Assembly (NCBI GenBank): GCA_964016985.1
Contig: OZ024834.1
Coordinates: 80,987,211 to 81,051,210 of the forward strand
Length of the DNA: 64,000 nucleotides
Source of the DNA: Anodontia alba
Lineage: Eukaryota > Mollusca > Bivalvia > Lucinida > Lucinidae
Direction: 5' to 3'
The translations under genes were made by a program, and so were the position numbers. The notes below the pieces were generated by a model. The model was not told the origin of the DNA. It worked only from the letters and a program-made list of their open reading frames with translations, and searched no databases. Shown here one piece after another: positions 1 to 10,839 of this stretch; the stretch's first letter is position 1; each line of letters opens with the position of its first letter.

Positions 1-190
1 AAATTTCAAACACTTTAAGCCATACTTTTTGGGCCTAAATTTTGCTTTTTATGCCGTTTTTATGCCGTTGTTTCTTAAACTATACTTAGTGGAATGGCAA
101 ACTTCAGGAGCAGTCTGATCTGGGTCTGCACTGTTTGCATATGCCATTTTGTCCACAATTTTGCTATACAAAATTTTAGGACATTTACTG
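1..190. mobile_element. X3 MITE copy, partial
   Basis: Resembles 62002-62212 over most of its length: the motif cttagtggaatgg, then the right arm of core alpha (agcagtctgatctgggtctgcactgtttgcatat). The left arm of the hairpin is missing, since aaacttcaggagcagtctg joins directly. It may extend left of the window. Confidence 0.45.
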
Positions 191-463
191 TATATTGTGG
201 TACTTTAATTTTGAATCCCCAGTATGAGGTGATCCTAATGAGTAACTACAATGGCTGTTCTGACAGAGAAATGAGAAAAATATAGAAACTTTTTTGCCCC
301 AAAATGTTTGTTTATCTAGACATAGTTCTGTATATAAAACATGGTTAATGCTTTGCATGCTGACGATACCTGCTCATCAATCAAAGTACTGACAGCACTG
401 GTGGGTCTATTGTCTCTAAGTGTAGGGGGGGGGAAATGGTCCTGAACAGGGACTTATATCTCC

Positions 464-545
464 AGTAACCCAGATGTGACCCATTACATTATACATATAC
501 TTCATTCTATGAAGTGTAACGTAATGAGTCACAGCTGGGTTACCG
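464..545. repeat. Imperfect palindrome
   Basis: gtaacccagatgtgacccat at the left pairs with atgagtcacagctgggttac at the right around a central aagtatatg-like spacer. It is probably a small MITE or its core. No family assigned. Confidence 0.5.
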
Positions 546-559
546 AGGATGGGGGACTT

Positions 560-700
560 AAGACTGTTTCATTCAACCCTTAACTTCCTGTGGTGTAAGC
601 AAAAAGTGCAGACCCTGATCAGACATAACATTCTGCAGCATCTGATCTGGGTCTGCGCATTTTTCCAATATCCCAAATGTCCCAATCCAGGTTTTACAGA
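560..700. mobile_element. Degraded core-alpha element
   Basis: A short hairpin reads gtgcagaccctgatcagac, then gcatctgatctgggtctgc. It is related to families T4/T5, with decayed ends. 700-970 shows nothing I can assign. Confidence 0.35.
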
Positions 701-974
701 TAACCCTCAATCAACTGCACTCTGACGTCACAACGACAAGAATAGCGTGGCTATAAATGACCTGGTTTTGTCTAATGCATGGTTTGATTAAATTATAAAT
801 GATCATCACATGGATAACTATCTTAAGGAAATCTTGGCGTTTGTATACTATGGCTCAATTGTAAATCGGCCAAAAAAGTATTAATATTTTTCTAATTTCT
901 CCCTGAGGTACTTCTAATGAGTACCCACAACATATGTTTGGGCATTGACCTGATCAAATTGCATCTTTCGTTAG

Positions 975-1655
975 CAGTCTGATCTGGCTTTCAATTGCTC
1001 CTTTCAGAAGCAGTCTGATCTGGCTTTCAATTGCTCCTTTCATAAGCAGTCTGATCTGGCTTTTAATTGCTCCTTTCAGAAGCAGTCTGATCTGGCTTTC
1101 AATTGCTCCTTTCAGAAGCAGTCTGATCTGGCTTTCAATTGCTCCTTTCATAAGCAGTCTGATCTGGCTTTTAATTGTTCCTTTCATAAGCAGTCTGATC
1201 TGGCTTTTAATTGTTCCTTTCATAAGCAGTCTGATCTGGCTTTTAATTGTTCCTTTCAGAGGCAGTATGATCTGGCTTTTAATTGTTCCTTTCATAAGCA
1301 GTCTGATCTGGCTTTTAATTGTTCCTTTCAGAGGCAGTCTGATCTGGCTTTTAATTGTTCCTTTCATAAGCAGTCTGATCTGGCTTTTAATTGTTCCTTT
1401 CACAAGCAGTCTGATCTGGCTATTAATTGTTCCTTTCAGAGGCAGTCTGATCTGGCTTTTAATTGTTCCTTTCATAAGCAGTCTGATCTGGCTTTTAATT
1501 GTTCCTTTCATAAGCAGTCTGATCTGGCTTTTAATTGTTCCTTTCAGAGGCAGTCTGATCTGGCTTTTAATTGTTCTTTTCATAAGCAGTCTGATCTGGC
1601 TTTTAATTGCTCCTTTCAGAAGCAGTCTGAACTGGCTTTTAATTGCTCCTTCATG
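975..1655. repeat. 36-bp minisatellite, 19 units
   Basis: cagtctgatc recurs every 36 bp from 975 to 1623, giving 19 units. The unit is roughly cagtctgatctggcttttaa followed by ttgttcctttcataag. Variants alternate between cataag, cagagg and cagaag before the next unit, which suggests some higher-order structure. The unit length is divisible by 3, so both strands stay open for long distances (12-residue repeats such as MKGTIKSQIRLL on the minus strand). I take this as a consequence of the period, not as a gene. The first half of the unit equals the arm of core alpha. Confidence 0.95.
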
Positions 1656-2180
1656 CTGTGTTTTTCTCTTAGAGAATTTGACCCCCACTAACCGACTATT
1701 ACTATATCAAAGTCCAGTTAGTGGGGTATTGCTTTCTCATATGTTTCTGATGACTGAGACCATAAAACTCTGCCCAGTTGCCAATAAAATGATGCTCTGT
1801 TATGCAATTAGTTAAGTAATACTGATAAGACAGTTAACTAGAAACCTGCACACAAAATTCTTAAATATAAAACACAATGGAGAAGCTCAAAACCAATACC
1901 AAAATCTACATCTGCATCAGAAGTTAATAAAATTACACATTTTAAATGGTTTCCTATGTTAAAAAATAAAGATTTTAAGACTATTTTTTTGCAGTGCAGG
2001 GAACCAGTGTTATCAGAGAAAAGTAGTTCCCCAGGTAAATCTGGTAATACCACCGTTGTGAACAGACTCATTAATGTAGGAGAGTTGAGGGCAGTAGCCA
2101 TAAAACATCTGGTTGAATTATCAGTTGAGCATGAATTTTTTTGCCACTTTTTTTCTAAGAGAAAAACTTGTCATGTTTCA
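1656..2180. other. No gene seen
   Basis: Contains a short inverted repeat, cccccactaac at about 1681 with gttagtgggg at about 1717. A splice-like tttttttgcag lies near 1994 on the plus strand followed by about 100 open bases, but no partner exon was found. Otherwise unassigned. Confidence 0.4.
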
Positions 2181-2224
2181 GAAGCAGTCTGATCTGGCTT
2201 AAAGCCAGATCAGACTGCTTTTTA
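2181..2224. repeat. Short palindrome of core-alpha arm
   Basis: agcagtctgatctggctt is followed directly by its reverse complement aagccagatcagactgct. This is the same sequence as the start of the 36-bp minisatellite unit, so it is a plausible relic of the hairpin that gave rise to the array. Confidence 0.75.
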
Positions 2225-3490
2225 AAAGGAGCACTGTAAGACATGTTAAGTTTTGAAAAATAAAATGAGGGAGACAGCGGGGCCGAGCCAGGTTGGCGAG
2301 CGCCAAAGGTGCGAAGCGAGACTAGTGGAGTACGGGGAAAATTTTTAAGAAATTGGTGTAAAATGGTGCATTCTGAGAGCTATTTATAACACTTTTGCTC
2401 ATTTTTTTTTAAATACCATTCTTAGGTGATTCTTTCCTCTAGCTAAGACTTTTTGTTGTTAATCACTGTCAGTGACCAGGGCTTCATTATACTTATAACA
2501 TTCCATACTCCAGAAATAACAAAAGAGATTTATTTATAGAATTAATATGCCATTCTTCCTGTATCTCTCTGCTGATGTCATCATTAATGCATATGATGTT
2601 ATGTCCTGGAGTCTGAGAAGTCTAGGAAAAAGTTAATACTGGGGCAACAGTTATATGCCTTAGGTAAAAATAAAAGTTAAATCAAAAACAGCAATGTTTA
2701 TTTTCTTTTTATTTAGAGCTTCCTTTCACAATAATTAAATAACCTGCACATTGTATCGTATGCTTGTAGAGCCCCTCTGTCTTTTTTTTTTCACTCAGTC
2801 ATACATTTTCTCGTATTCCAAACTGTAAAAGTTTTAGATCCCATCTTTTTTCATTGCACTCCTTGTGACTGGAGAAAGTTTCATGAAAAGTGATTTTTAC
2901 AATTGCGCAGGTGCTTATTAAATTGGGGTCATCCCGATTGGCAGTTCAGTCGCATCGCCATTTTGATTTAACTTGTCATCAAGAAATAGATTAATTTCTG
3001 CTTTTCCCCTTTTTCTAGGACATTGAGGATGGGTTACAGTGCTTTAGTTTATTGCAACACATTTTTTCGGGCAGCAATGCCCGGAGACGCCAATCTTTTC
3101 GCCATTTTGGACAATGCTATCCCACAATGCAATAACGGCATCAAGACGCTTTATTTTTTCATGTTTTATATGCGTTTCCCCCATTCAATCCAAGCGTTTA
3201 TGCGTTTTTGGTCAATATTTGGACTACTTTGGATATATTATTTGGACTACTTCGGATCAAACCATGCCGGATATTCAATTTACAAGCGTAGCTTTTTAAA
3301 AAGTTTTGACCCAAAATCGGGATTTTTGTTTCTTCGGGAGATTTTTTTTTTAAATTTCGTGAGGTGTGAGAAAAGCTGTTTTTCTGTGACCCTCCCACAA
3401 TTTTCGGGAGACTTAACATGTCTGCACTGTTTGCTCAGGCATGTCTGTCTGAATACAGTGCTTTTCCAGATCCAAAGTAAATATTCATAT
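2225..3490. other. Unassigned intronic DNA
   Basis: A GC-rich patch at 2270-2340 (gccgagccaggttggcgagc) stands out from AT-rich surroundings. An open frame at 3023-3502 has no recognisable domain. The right end (about 3420-3465) carries a core-alpha/X1 half, ctgcactgtttgctcaggc. No gene is supported. Confidence 0.4.
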
Positions 3491-3493
3491 TGC

Positions 3494-4380
3494 TCCAGAT
3501 AAGAGGGGTATCCAGATAATTTTCTTTTATTTCTCCATGACCACCTAAATTGTGGGCACTAATTAGAAGTGCCTCACCAAGGAGCTTCTAATGAGTACAG
3601 TAAAATATATGTTTCTGTAAAGAAATAAGAAGAATATTAATACTTTTCATTTGAAAAAAAAGGCCTTATCTAGAACAATGAAACAAGCCTGTTTTGTAAA
3701 GCTACTTGTGTCACATTCATGACCTCAGATAATCCCATGTTAGTACTTATGACATCATACTAATATTACCATTCTTCTCCTCTTCTCCATCCATGCAAGA
3801 AATTGTTTGTCCCTGTTTTATTATCCACAGCAAGTAAATAACATAGCCATTTGCATAAATACAACACAACATGATAAGCTGAGACCTGTGTAACACAGAA
3901 ATTCACTCCATCATCTCCAGATAAGGTGCTTTTTTTCAACCAAAAATTGTTAATATTTTGTTATTTCTCTAAGAAAATATATGCTGTGGTACTCATTAGA
4001 AGTGCCTCAATGAGGCACTTCTAATGAATATCCATAACATGTTTTTGTGGAGAAATAAGAAGGAAATCTTGGCATTTTTCTTATTTCTAAACAAAACAGT
4101 ATGTTGTGGGGAAAATATTAGATACTGTCTTGGCAAGGCACCACAACTTTACATTTTCACAGAGACATAAGAAAGTGACCTTATTATGCATCATAACTGA
4201 AGCTTCATCTAAAATTTATCCTCAAAATGTCAGACACAGCTACAGATAAGAGGGTTGTCCTAGAAATATTATTTCATTATTTCTCTGTAAAAAGATATGT
4301 TGTGGTACTTAGAATTGCCTTGGCAAGGCACTTCTAATGAGTACCATAATGTATGTTATTGTGGAGAAAGAAGAAAAAAA
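3494..4380. mobile_element. Three family A MITE copies
   Basis: Stem-loops with the A stem lie at 3552-3616, 3976-4047 and 4296-4360. Flanks carry the family's shared sequence: ccagataagaggggtatcc on one side, ttcttatttctc next to each stem. The middle copy has a near-perfect palindrome around gcctcaatgaggc. Outer ends are not sharp. Confidence 0.7.
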
Positions 4381-4432
4381 TCAATATTTTTCAGCTGAAA
4401 AAAGAGCCCATTCCAGAGCTACGAATGACATA

Positions 4433-4781
4433 CCGTATTCGATCTAATTACCGCACATACCCCTATAAGCACACAGTCAAGAAATTCCGTAGTCTTCAGA
4501 TTACAGCCAGTGTACTTCTTTCTTTACTTCTTTATAAAGGCATATGTTGTGGGTACTCATTTGAATTGCATCGACTTGTCGATGCAATTCAAATGAGTTC
4601 TCACAACATATGCTTTTATAAAGAAAATCAGAAAAAAATCGCATTATCATCATTAAATAAATCCTATTCTGATTTTTTGTAGTGTACCCTTAGTAGGTAG
4701 ATATATATTTTACCACAATTGAGTGTTCCAAGTAATTTTGAAAAAGATAAGCGCACAGTGCGGTAATTAGGTCGAATACGG
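4433..4781 (+). mobile_element. X2 MITE, copy 1
   Basis: 349 bp, bounded by TA at 4431-4432 and 4782-4783. Its terminal inverted repeats read ccgtattcgatctaattacc at the left and, as reverse complement, ccgtattcgacctaattacc at the right. The centre (about 4535-4615) is a near-perfect palindrome around catcgacttgtcgatg, whose outer stem catatgttgtgggtactcat is also the stem of family A. No coding capacity. Confidence 0.9.
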
Positions 4782-4936
4782 TATTAGGTTTGTTAATGGA
4801 CTTGAGGCAGGTATTACTATGAATCATCATTCATCATCAACCCTGTCTTCTTATCATGTTTATATATTATGTTAGCTTGCATTTGACACGATTCTAGATA
4901 AAGCACAGTTTTCAACATCCAGGGATAATTCTGGAT

Positions 4937-5112
4937 CATTTAAATGGTCCAGTCAACACTATTAAGGTCATGTCGAACCAGTCAATTTACCTAACCACAC
5001 TTTTCCTGGTTGTGCACATTCTTTCGCCAGAAACTGACAACTGCCCTTCTTGAATCAGCGGAAGGGAGAGAATGACCGTAGAAAATATTTCATGATCAAT
5101 CTCCACGAAAGA
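4937..5112 (-). mobile_element. SINE-t fragment, head missing
   Basis: Antisense SINE-t body: gtcatgtcga, the cattctttcgccagaaactg motif, tgaatcagcggaagggagag, and ctccacgaaag. The tRNA-like head is absent; the copy stops where a T5 element begins. Confidence 0.7.
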
Positions 5113-5335
5113 AAACCCTGGGACTCTTCTTCTACCACAACTCTTTGGACCAGTCTATTTCCAACAGCAAGGTGTCTGCTTAGTTTTAATTATTACTATG
5201 TTTTATAGAAATTCCTGTATTTAATGCAAACAGTGCAAACACTGATCAGAAGCTGCATTTTGCAGGGTCTGATCTGGGTTTGCACTGTTTGCCAATTATC
5301 CTTTTCGGCATTTTCTGACTAAAATGGATTATGGT
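5113..5335. mobile_element. T5 MITE
   Basis: gactcttcttctaccacaac, then tttatagaaattcctgtatt, then a core-alpha hairpin (5225-5295) and ccaattatccttttcggc. The left end is replaced by the SINE-t fragment and the right end is worn. Confidence 0.65.
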
Positions 5336-5469
5336 ACCGAACTGTAATGTGACAGAAAAAATACATTAAAACAGACTTAAATTCTATACACATTAAGATA
5401 TTTCTTGTATTTTTTTTCTTTTTCTTTTTGACAACACTGAAGACTTCAAACATGATACTTCAAAAGAGA

Positions 5470-5537
5470 ATTTACATAGCTGAAGGTGAAAATCATCTCA
5501 TCTTATCTTAGTATATGCTGCCACTCAGATTCAGAGT
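5470..5537 (-). pseudogene. Diverged copy of exon 3 donor end
   Basis: Plus-strand tttacatagctgaaggtgaa here matches tttacctagttgaaggtgaa at the exon 3 donor (6611 onward). The match continues with gaps through gctgcca and cagag, the part that encodes DDFHLQL in exon 3. It lies about 1.1 kb downstream of exon 3 in gene orientation. The donor GT survives but its context is changed. It looks like a local duplication that decayed, not a used exon. Confidence 0.55.
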
Positions 5538-5739
5538 GTTAATTTGCACATATTAGGTGCTGTATATACATTTAAAAAATTAGATATATATTTTTTTTTC
5601 ATATCTACTGCTGGTTGGCCATAAACCACCTTCAAGTTTCAGAATACAATTTTGCTTCTAAATTGCCAAAACCTATTTATTTCTCAAAAAAAATACAAAA
5701 ATTATGAAATAAATAATTATTTGAGCAGTCAAATCAGTG

Positions 5740-5935
5740 CTTATCTCCAGATAAGGCTATAAATGAGGGAATTATTTTGTACAATGTTTGTCATTTTTGC
5801 AACACTTATCTTGTGAGTACTTACTGGAATTGATTGCAACAAGTACTCTCAGGACATACTTTGGTGCAAAAGTAGCAAAAATTATCTTCTGAATACCCTC
5901 TTTATTTGGACCTAGATTTGCAGTTACCGTACTCA
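5740..5935. mobile_element. Family A-related copy, diverged
   Basis: ctccagataagg at the left, then a weak stem: cttgtgagtacttactggaa against a partly complementary caagtactctcaggacatac. Clearly related to family A but heavily changed. Confidence 0.4.
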
Positions 5936-5936
5936 A

Positions 5937-6270
5937 CCTAATTACCCACACTGTGCGCTTAGATTTTTCAAAATGACTGGGAAAACTTGTGGTAAAATAT
6001 GTATCTACCTACTACAGGTACACTTTAAAAAAAGATCAGCAAAGGGCTTATTTGATGATGTTTATGTGATTTTTTTCTAATTTTCTTTATAAAAGCATAT
6101 GTTGTTGGTATTCATTTGAATTGCATCGACAAGTCGATGCAATTCAAACGGGAACCCTCAACATATGCTTTTAAAAAGATGCAGATAAAATACATGGCAG
6201 TAATCTGAAGACTACGAAATGCTTGACTGTATTCTTATAGGGGCATGTGCGGTAATTAGATCGAATACTT
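5937..6270 (-). mobile_element. X2 MITE, copy 2
   Basis: Inverted relative to copy 1. TA at 5935-5936 and 6271-6272. The left terminus ccgtactcaacctaattacc is near consensus; the right terminus ends gatcgaatactt, having lost the final gg. The central palindrome around gcatcgacaagtcgatgc is intact. Confidence 0.85.
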
Positions 6271-6405
6271 TAAATATGTCTGTCTGACAGCTATCTTTTC
6301 AGATGCTGTTTGCACTGGCAAGCTGTACTGTCAGCCATTTGCATGGCTTTGCTGCAATGCCATCAGCTTCGCTACCATGCTGTCAGACCAGAAACCCACC
6401 TGTGA

Positions 6406-6590
6406 TAAATGTCCTAAAATTCCGTACAACTTATTCCAAACTTTTTATCTTTTTTTTCTTTCACAAACTACTTGATGGAATGGTAAAGAGTAAAGACCCT
6501 GATCAGACTGCTCCAGTCTGATCTGGGTCTGCACTGCATATGCCATTTTGGAACTTGGTGTATGATGTTTTAGGATAATTACAATATTCA
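6406..6590. mobile_element. X3 MITE next to exon 3 donor
   Basis: aaatgtcctaaaattccgta at the left matches, inverted, the right-end tgttttaggataatt. The centre holds a core-alpha hairpin (ctgatcagactgctccagtc). It sits about 25 bp into intron 3 from the exon 3 donor. Confidence 0.6.
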
Positions 6591-6614
6591 TTTTATAGAC
6601 CTTAATAGATTTAC

Positions 6615-8202
6615 CTAGTTGAAGGTGAAAGTCATCCTCATATAAGCTGCCATCCAGTTCCACAGAGCTGTTGAAAGAGTTCTCCTCTATGAAGTCAATG
6701 GGGTTGCAATCCTCACTCCACTCAACCTGACCGTCACTTAGTTTTTTAACAAGTGGATTTTGCATAGATCCAGGATCTGAAGTCTCACTATACAACATGT
6801 CTAGAACATTATCTAAGTCCCACGACAAATCAGCACCATCTGTTTCTAAATCACTCTCGTGGTTAGTTTCTAGTTCGCTCAAATTTGAAAATTTAAAATT
6901 TGCGTTCTGCACCTCTTTGTTTCTATGACGAACACGGATCGATGGGTATCGTCTATAAATTCCATCAATAATTTCTAAACCAGCATTTGTACAAGTATCA
7001 CAGTTGGAACACTTATCAGTGAGTTCTTGTAGCTGAGAACTTATTGTCATAAATTCATCCTCAACTTCATGAATTTCATATTCTAAATTGTCAAAAGTGT
7101 CACTGGTCACAACACTTGATTTTGTTTCACTATTTAGAAGTTCCAGCTCAGGAGAACTAATTCCAGAATAAGTTGTTTCCTTACTGCTACCTAGGCTTGA
7201 AACACGTCTATGTTCTAAACATGTGTTTAGAGTAGGGCTTTTAGGTGACGAATCAGAATTGTGCCGACTTCGAGATTTAAGCTCATTCAACTTTAAAATA
7301 AGTGCCTTTATGTGGAGACGTTTCTCTGGAGACCTCTCTGAAGTAAGATCTAATGGTAAAGGTGAAAAATTTTCTTGATCTTCATCAGTTAAAGCCCCAC
7401 CATCAACTACCTCTCTGTCATCATTAACATTGTCTGAAAAAGGATCAGCAACTTCACTATGTATGTCCGAAACCTCTGATTTAGTAGAATGCAAGCTTAT
7501 GCCAGCTGAACTAGTGGGGGGAGGTTGACCCGATGAGCTGAGCTCATCCTCTGGTGGAGGTGTTAGCAATACGCTACTAGACTCAAGATTGCCATTTTGG
7601 GTCAGATTATTGTAGTCTGGTTTATTTAAATTGTCTTTGATTTCATTTCCTGGGAGTACTTTATTACTTTTTCCATTTCCATTATGATCTACATTTGCAA
7701 AATCAAATTTATTTTCATTTCCACTTTTATGTATACTGCTGTTATCTTTTAAACATGCACATTCACCATCGCTGCCATGTGTAGATGTTAAATTATCATA
7801 CTGTCTGCTTTTTTCATACAACGATCTTGGACTGAAATTACCTTTGAGCGAATTACTTAAAGAAGGAGGATTGATGTCCACATCATTTTCATCCTCTATA
7901 AATCCACTCTCATCTATTTCAAGTCTAAGGTCTCGAAAATCCAGCGCATGATTTCTGTGAGGCACTCCAGGCTGATCACCAAAACTATTGTCATCAGAAA
8001 ATTTTAATTCCTCTGTCTGACTATTTGTCACCTCTCCGTTATTATTTCCATTTTTTCTCTTCCTGATAGAAGAGCCATCTGATGCGAAGATATGTAATTT
8101 TTCGGCAGGTTTGTATAGGGATACACCATGTCCAGGCCTATAGTAGACGGGAATGTCGGCAAATGTCGACTGCTCATTTCCCATAATCTTCTCATCAGCT
8201 TC
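6615..8202 (-). CDS. Exon 3 of minus-strand gene, unknown acidic protein
   Basis: I do not recognise this protein. The exon encodes 529 codons plus one base. The acceptor is a T-rich tract ending tttgcag, before GAAGCTGATGAG; the donor is CAACTAG|GTAAAT, after which the open frame runs only into an X3 element. It begins EADEKIMGNEQSTF. The composition is Ser/Asp/Glu/Asn-rich, with a basic KRKNGNN patch near residue 35, a Pro-rich LLTPPPEDE near 220, a probable short coiled coil (FDNLEYEIHEVEDEF) near 375, a Cys cluster CSNCDTC near 400, and an acidic end, ELDGSLYEDDFHLQL. No enzyme motif is visible. The internal MGNEQS fits the MGxxxS N-myristoylation pattern, so a start at 8184 could give a separate, lipidated isoform (inference). 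Joined to exon 2 in phase 0 it would be the cytosolic part of a single-pass membrane protein. It continues in an exon outside the window. Long uninterrupted frame, both splice sites and coding-like composition make the exon convincing. Confidence 0.85.
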
Positions 8203-8244
8203 CTGCAAAAAAAAAAACAAACAAAAAAACGTTGATATGTTTAA

Positions 8245-8465
8245 CCTATTTTAGTCTGGAGACTCATAAAATGGTATCTGGCAAACAGTGCAGACCCAGA
8301 TCAGATGCCATAGAATGTGGCGTCTGATCACATACTCCACTGTTTGCAAATAGTTTAGCCATTTTTCTCAAGGAATATCTAAATCACACAGCCAAACATA
8401 CCTAAAACTGAAATTGGATTCTTCCAATATATCGTGTAGGAAGAGTATATTCAGTCTAAAATGGG
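8245..8465. mobile_element. T4 MITE
   Basis: 221 bp between TTAA at 8241-8244 and 8466-8469. Ends are cctattttagtctggagact and, inverted, cccattttagactgaatata. Carries a core-alpha hairpin, cagatgccatagaatgtggcgtctgatc, given here in two parts: left arm cagatgcc, right arm ggcgtctg. It lies 43 bp from the exon 3 acceptor. Confidence 0.85.
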
Positions 8466-8469
8466 TTAA

Positions 8470-8882
8470 CCTTCACCAATCTGAGGGCAAATTCAGCAGA
8501 CAACAAAATGACTTTTTTTTTTTCATTTTTTTTAGCCAGAAAATAAGCTTTGACATTCAACAGGTGACAATCATCTTTACGCTAGAGGGTGTAAGCAGTG
8601 TTGCAAACTTCATTACTGCTTATGAAGAGTCTCAATAAAACCGAGACTCCCATTTTCTTATCTGTAATGTGTTCCAAAGGCAATCTTTTTGACATTTATA
8701 TCATTTCATATGTTTTAAAAAAAACAGGGAGTGTCATTTTGCAAAAAACAATCTTCCATGGGTGACAATCTGCATGAAATGTCAACAATCTGACATTGCC
8801 CCAAGCGTGCTCATGGCCAAATTCTTAACCATGAAATATGATATACATTTGCATTTTAACATCTTTGAACTATATTATAATA
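8470..8882. mobile_element. T2/T3 fragments
   Basis: Scattered T2-like pieces: ttcagcagacaacaaaatga, gccagaaaataagctttgac, gtgacaatctgcatgaaatg. No intact element. Confidence 0.4.
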
Positions 8883-8883
8883 C

Positions 8884-9100
8884 AGTAATGAGTATTTACC
8901 CAAAATATTGGGACACCTTAACTCCTTACCATACTTGTCCTAAAATTTGAACAAATCCATTTTACTATCTGTTGATGTGTCTAAAACCTGCTGCATGACT
9001 GGCAAACAGTGTAGACCCTGGTCAGATGGTGCATTCTGCAGCATCTATTCTGGGTCTACAATGTTTGCTCAGTGTCTCTAAATGTAGAATTATGGTAGTA
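8884..9100. mobile_element. X1 MITE
   Basis: Typical X1 order: tatttacccaaaatattggg, ttaccatacttgtcctaaaa, gatgtgtctaaaacctgctg, core-alpha hairpin, then gctcagtgtctctaaatgta. The right end is degraded. Confidence 0.7.
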
Positions 9101-9125
9101 ATTTACTGAAACATGGTTTATTTAA

Positions 9126-9330
9126 CCCTTCTCTTGCTGAACACGACATGCCCTGTCTTAGCAAACAGTGTAGATCCAGATCAGTTGGCTTCTGAAGAAG
9201 CCAACTGATCTGGATCTGCACTGTTTGTCATTAAATATGTGAATTTCTATCAAAAACACGTATCAATTAATCTGATTGGCTGGAAATTAGAAGTGGGCTT
9301 GGCATCTTAATTTATTCAGCAAGACAAGGG
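9126..9330. mobile_element. T1 MITE
   Basis: 205 bp between TTAA at 9122-9125 and 9331-9334. Ends cccttctcttgctgaa and ttcagcaagacaaggg. The hairpin ttggcttctgaagaagccaa is flanked by core-alpha arms. The right half carries gtgaatttctatc and gattggctggaaattagaag. Confidence 0.9.
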
Positions 9331-9554
9331 TTAAAAAAATAGTTACCAAGTCATCTGACATAGAAAGAAAAAAAAAACATAATTTGAAAATCATAATAAA
9401 AAAATTTGGGCTGGGTCATTTCAGCTGTGCATAAACATCAAATACTTTATTTTAGAACTAGCTCATTTTTCTACATCATAAACATGAGATACTTTTTAGA
9501 CCTAAAAAATACTGATATACCAGTTTGTTTTTTTTTGACGTTGGTGTTTTTTTG

Positions 9555-9660
9555 TTGTTTTTTTCGTTATTATTTAACAACACAGCAACACCTAGTAGGT
9601 CATTTTGTGTCGACTTTCAGAGAAAGGGAGAAAGACTAGTAGGTATGAGGAAAGAGAAAA
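9555..9660 (-). mobile_element. SINE-q fragment
   Basis: Antisense SINE-q body: acaacacagcaacacctagt, ggtcattttgtgtcgacttt, cagagaaagggagaaagac. The head region is missing. Confidence 0.55.
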
Positions 9661-9764
9661 ACAGAGGCGGATGAGGGGAAAAAGCCAATGACATTGCAGA
9701 ACCAAAAAATACTAATATGCCCTCTACCCAACCTCTTGCAAATACAACAGCTTTTACCACCAGA

Positions 9765-10071
9765 GGAATTGTTAAGGAGGAGTATTTGGTGATAATTGTA
9801 GGATAATTTTCTCCAGTTCTCCATAAAATCATATATTGTGGTACTCATTAGAAGTGCCTCACTGAGGTGCTTCTAATGAATACCCACAACATATGTTTTC
9901 ATGGAGAAATAAGAAAAATTATCCCACAATTATCCCCAAATATTCAACCTTAACAAGTTCTCTGATTACCTCCCTGAGGCACTTCTAATGAGTACCCACA
10001 ACATGTTTTCAAGGGGAAATAAATAAATATCTATATGTTTCAACTGAGTAAAATGTCTTATCTGGAGCAAT
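9765..10071. mobile_element. Family A copies
   Basis: An intact A hairpin at 9828-9905 has the loop cctcactgagg. A half copy lies at 9972-10015, ctgaggcacttctaatgagt, followed by the A-type flank ending atctggagcaatg, where a T1 element starts. Confidence 0.65.
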
Positions 10072-10075
10072 GTTA

Positions 10076-10259
10076 ACCCTTGTCATGTGGATAAATTAAG
10101 AAGCCACACCCACTTCTAATTTTTAGCCAATCAGATTATTTGGTCCAGGTCGTTGCTACAAATTCAAATACTTAATGGTTAACAGTCTGAAGAAGCCAAC
10201 TGATCTGGATCTACACTGTTTGCAAAGGCAAGACATATCCAGGTTCAGCAGGACCTGGG
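10076..10259. mobile_element. T1 MITE, right end worn
   Basis: TTAA at 10072-10075, then cccttgtcatgtggataaat. The body reads in the opposite sense to the 9126 copy and ends gttcagcaggacctggg without a clean second TTAA. The left core-alpha arm is lost, so only gaagccaactgatctggatc remains. Confidence 0.7.
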
Positions 10260-10322
10260 TCAACTTAACAGCAGGTAGTAAAATTGACTTATTCAAGTTT
10301 TAGAACAAGTATGGAAAGAAGT

Positions 10323-10500
10323 TAACCCATTTTAGTCTTGAAAGCCTCAAAAGGTAATTGGAAAACAGTGCAGTGACTCAGATCAGATGCAGCATTTGAT
10401 TTGGGTCCACACTGTTTGCATTAAATACAGTAATGTCTAGAAAATGTAGTAGTAATAAAAATTAACCAGACACCCTGCAATTGGAATTTTGGACCCGTTC
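10323..10500. mobile_element. T4 half and T5 half
   Basis: cccattttagtcttgaaagc with a core-alpha hairpin (10365-10420) is T4-like. 10460-10500 is an inverted T5 segment (ccagacaccctgcaattgga) whose other part resumes at 10736, after a SINE insertion. Confidence 0.5.
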
Positions 10501-10511
10501 AAAGAGTTGTG

Positions 10512-10724
10512 TTTTTTTTGTTTATGTTGAGGTTTTACGGCCCAGTCAACTTAATGGGGTCATGTCGAGCGCAGTCACTTTACCTAACAACACTTTTACT
10601 GGGCAGGCTTAGTCCTCTAAGCCGTTAACCAGTATTGTGCACATTCTTTTGACAGAAACTGACAACTGCCCTTTATGAATCAGCTGGAGGGAGAGAATGA
10701 CCATAGAAAATATTTCATAATCAA
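10512..10724 (-). mobile_element. 5'-truncated SINE-t with target duplication
   Basis: The T-rich tail side gtttttttgtttatgttgag lies at the left, the body to the right; the tRNA-like head is missing. The 11-bp target repeat aaagagttgtg lies at 10501-10511 and 10725-10735. The target is a T5 element (agagttgtggtagaagagtc). This is a normal 5'-truncated retroposition, and the duplication fixes both ends. Confidence 0.85.
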
Positions 10725-10839
10725 AAAGAGTTGTGGTAGAAGAGTCCACTTGATGTAAATGTGTTAAGCCATTTCACATTTAAGATAAAATACAGTACTT
10801 CTCGAGTTCCCAGAACTGAGAAAACTGCTTCTGTATTGC

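Noticed and set aside
954..1815. Long open frames on both strands with 12-residue repeats
   Set aside because: They follow from a 36-bp period divisible by three; the frames exist on both strands and no start or splice context supports a gene.
1956..2192. Plus-strand exon-like stretch after tttttttgcag
   Set aside because: Acceptor-like site only; no partner exon or phase-compatible neighbour, and the opposite strand is equally open.
3023..3502. 159-codon plus-strand frame
   Set aside because: No recognisable domain, composition like surrounding AT-rich DNA, and its end runs into a MITE fragment.
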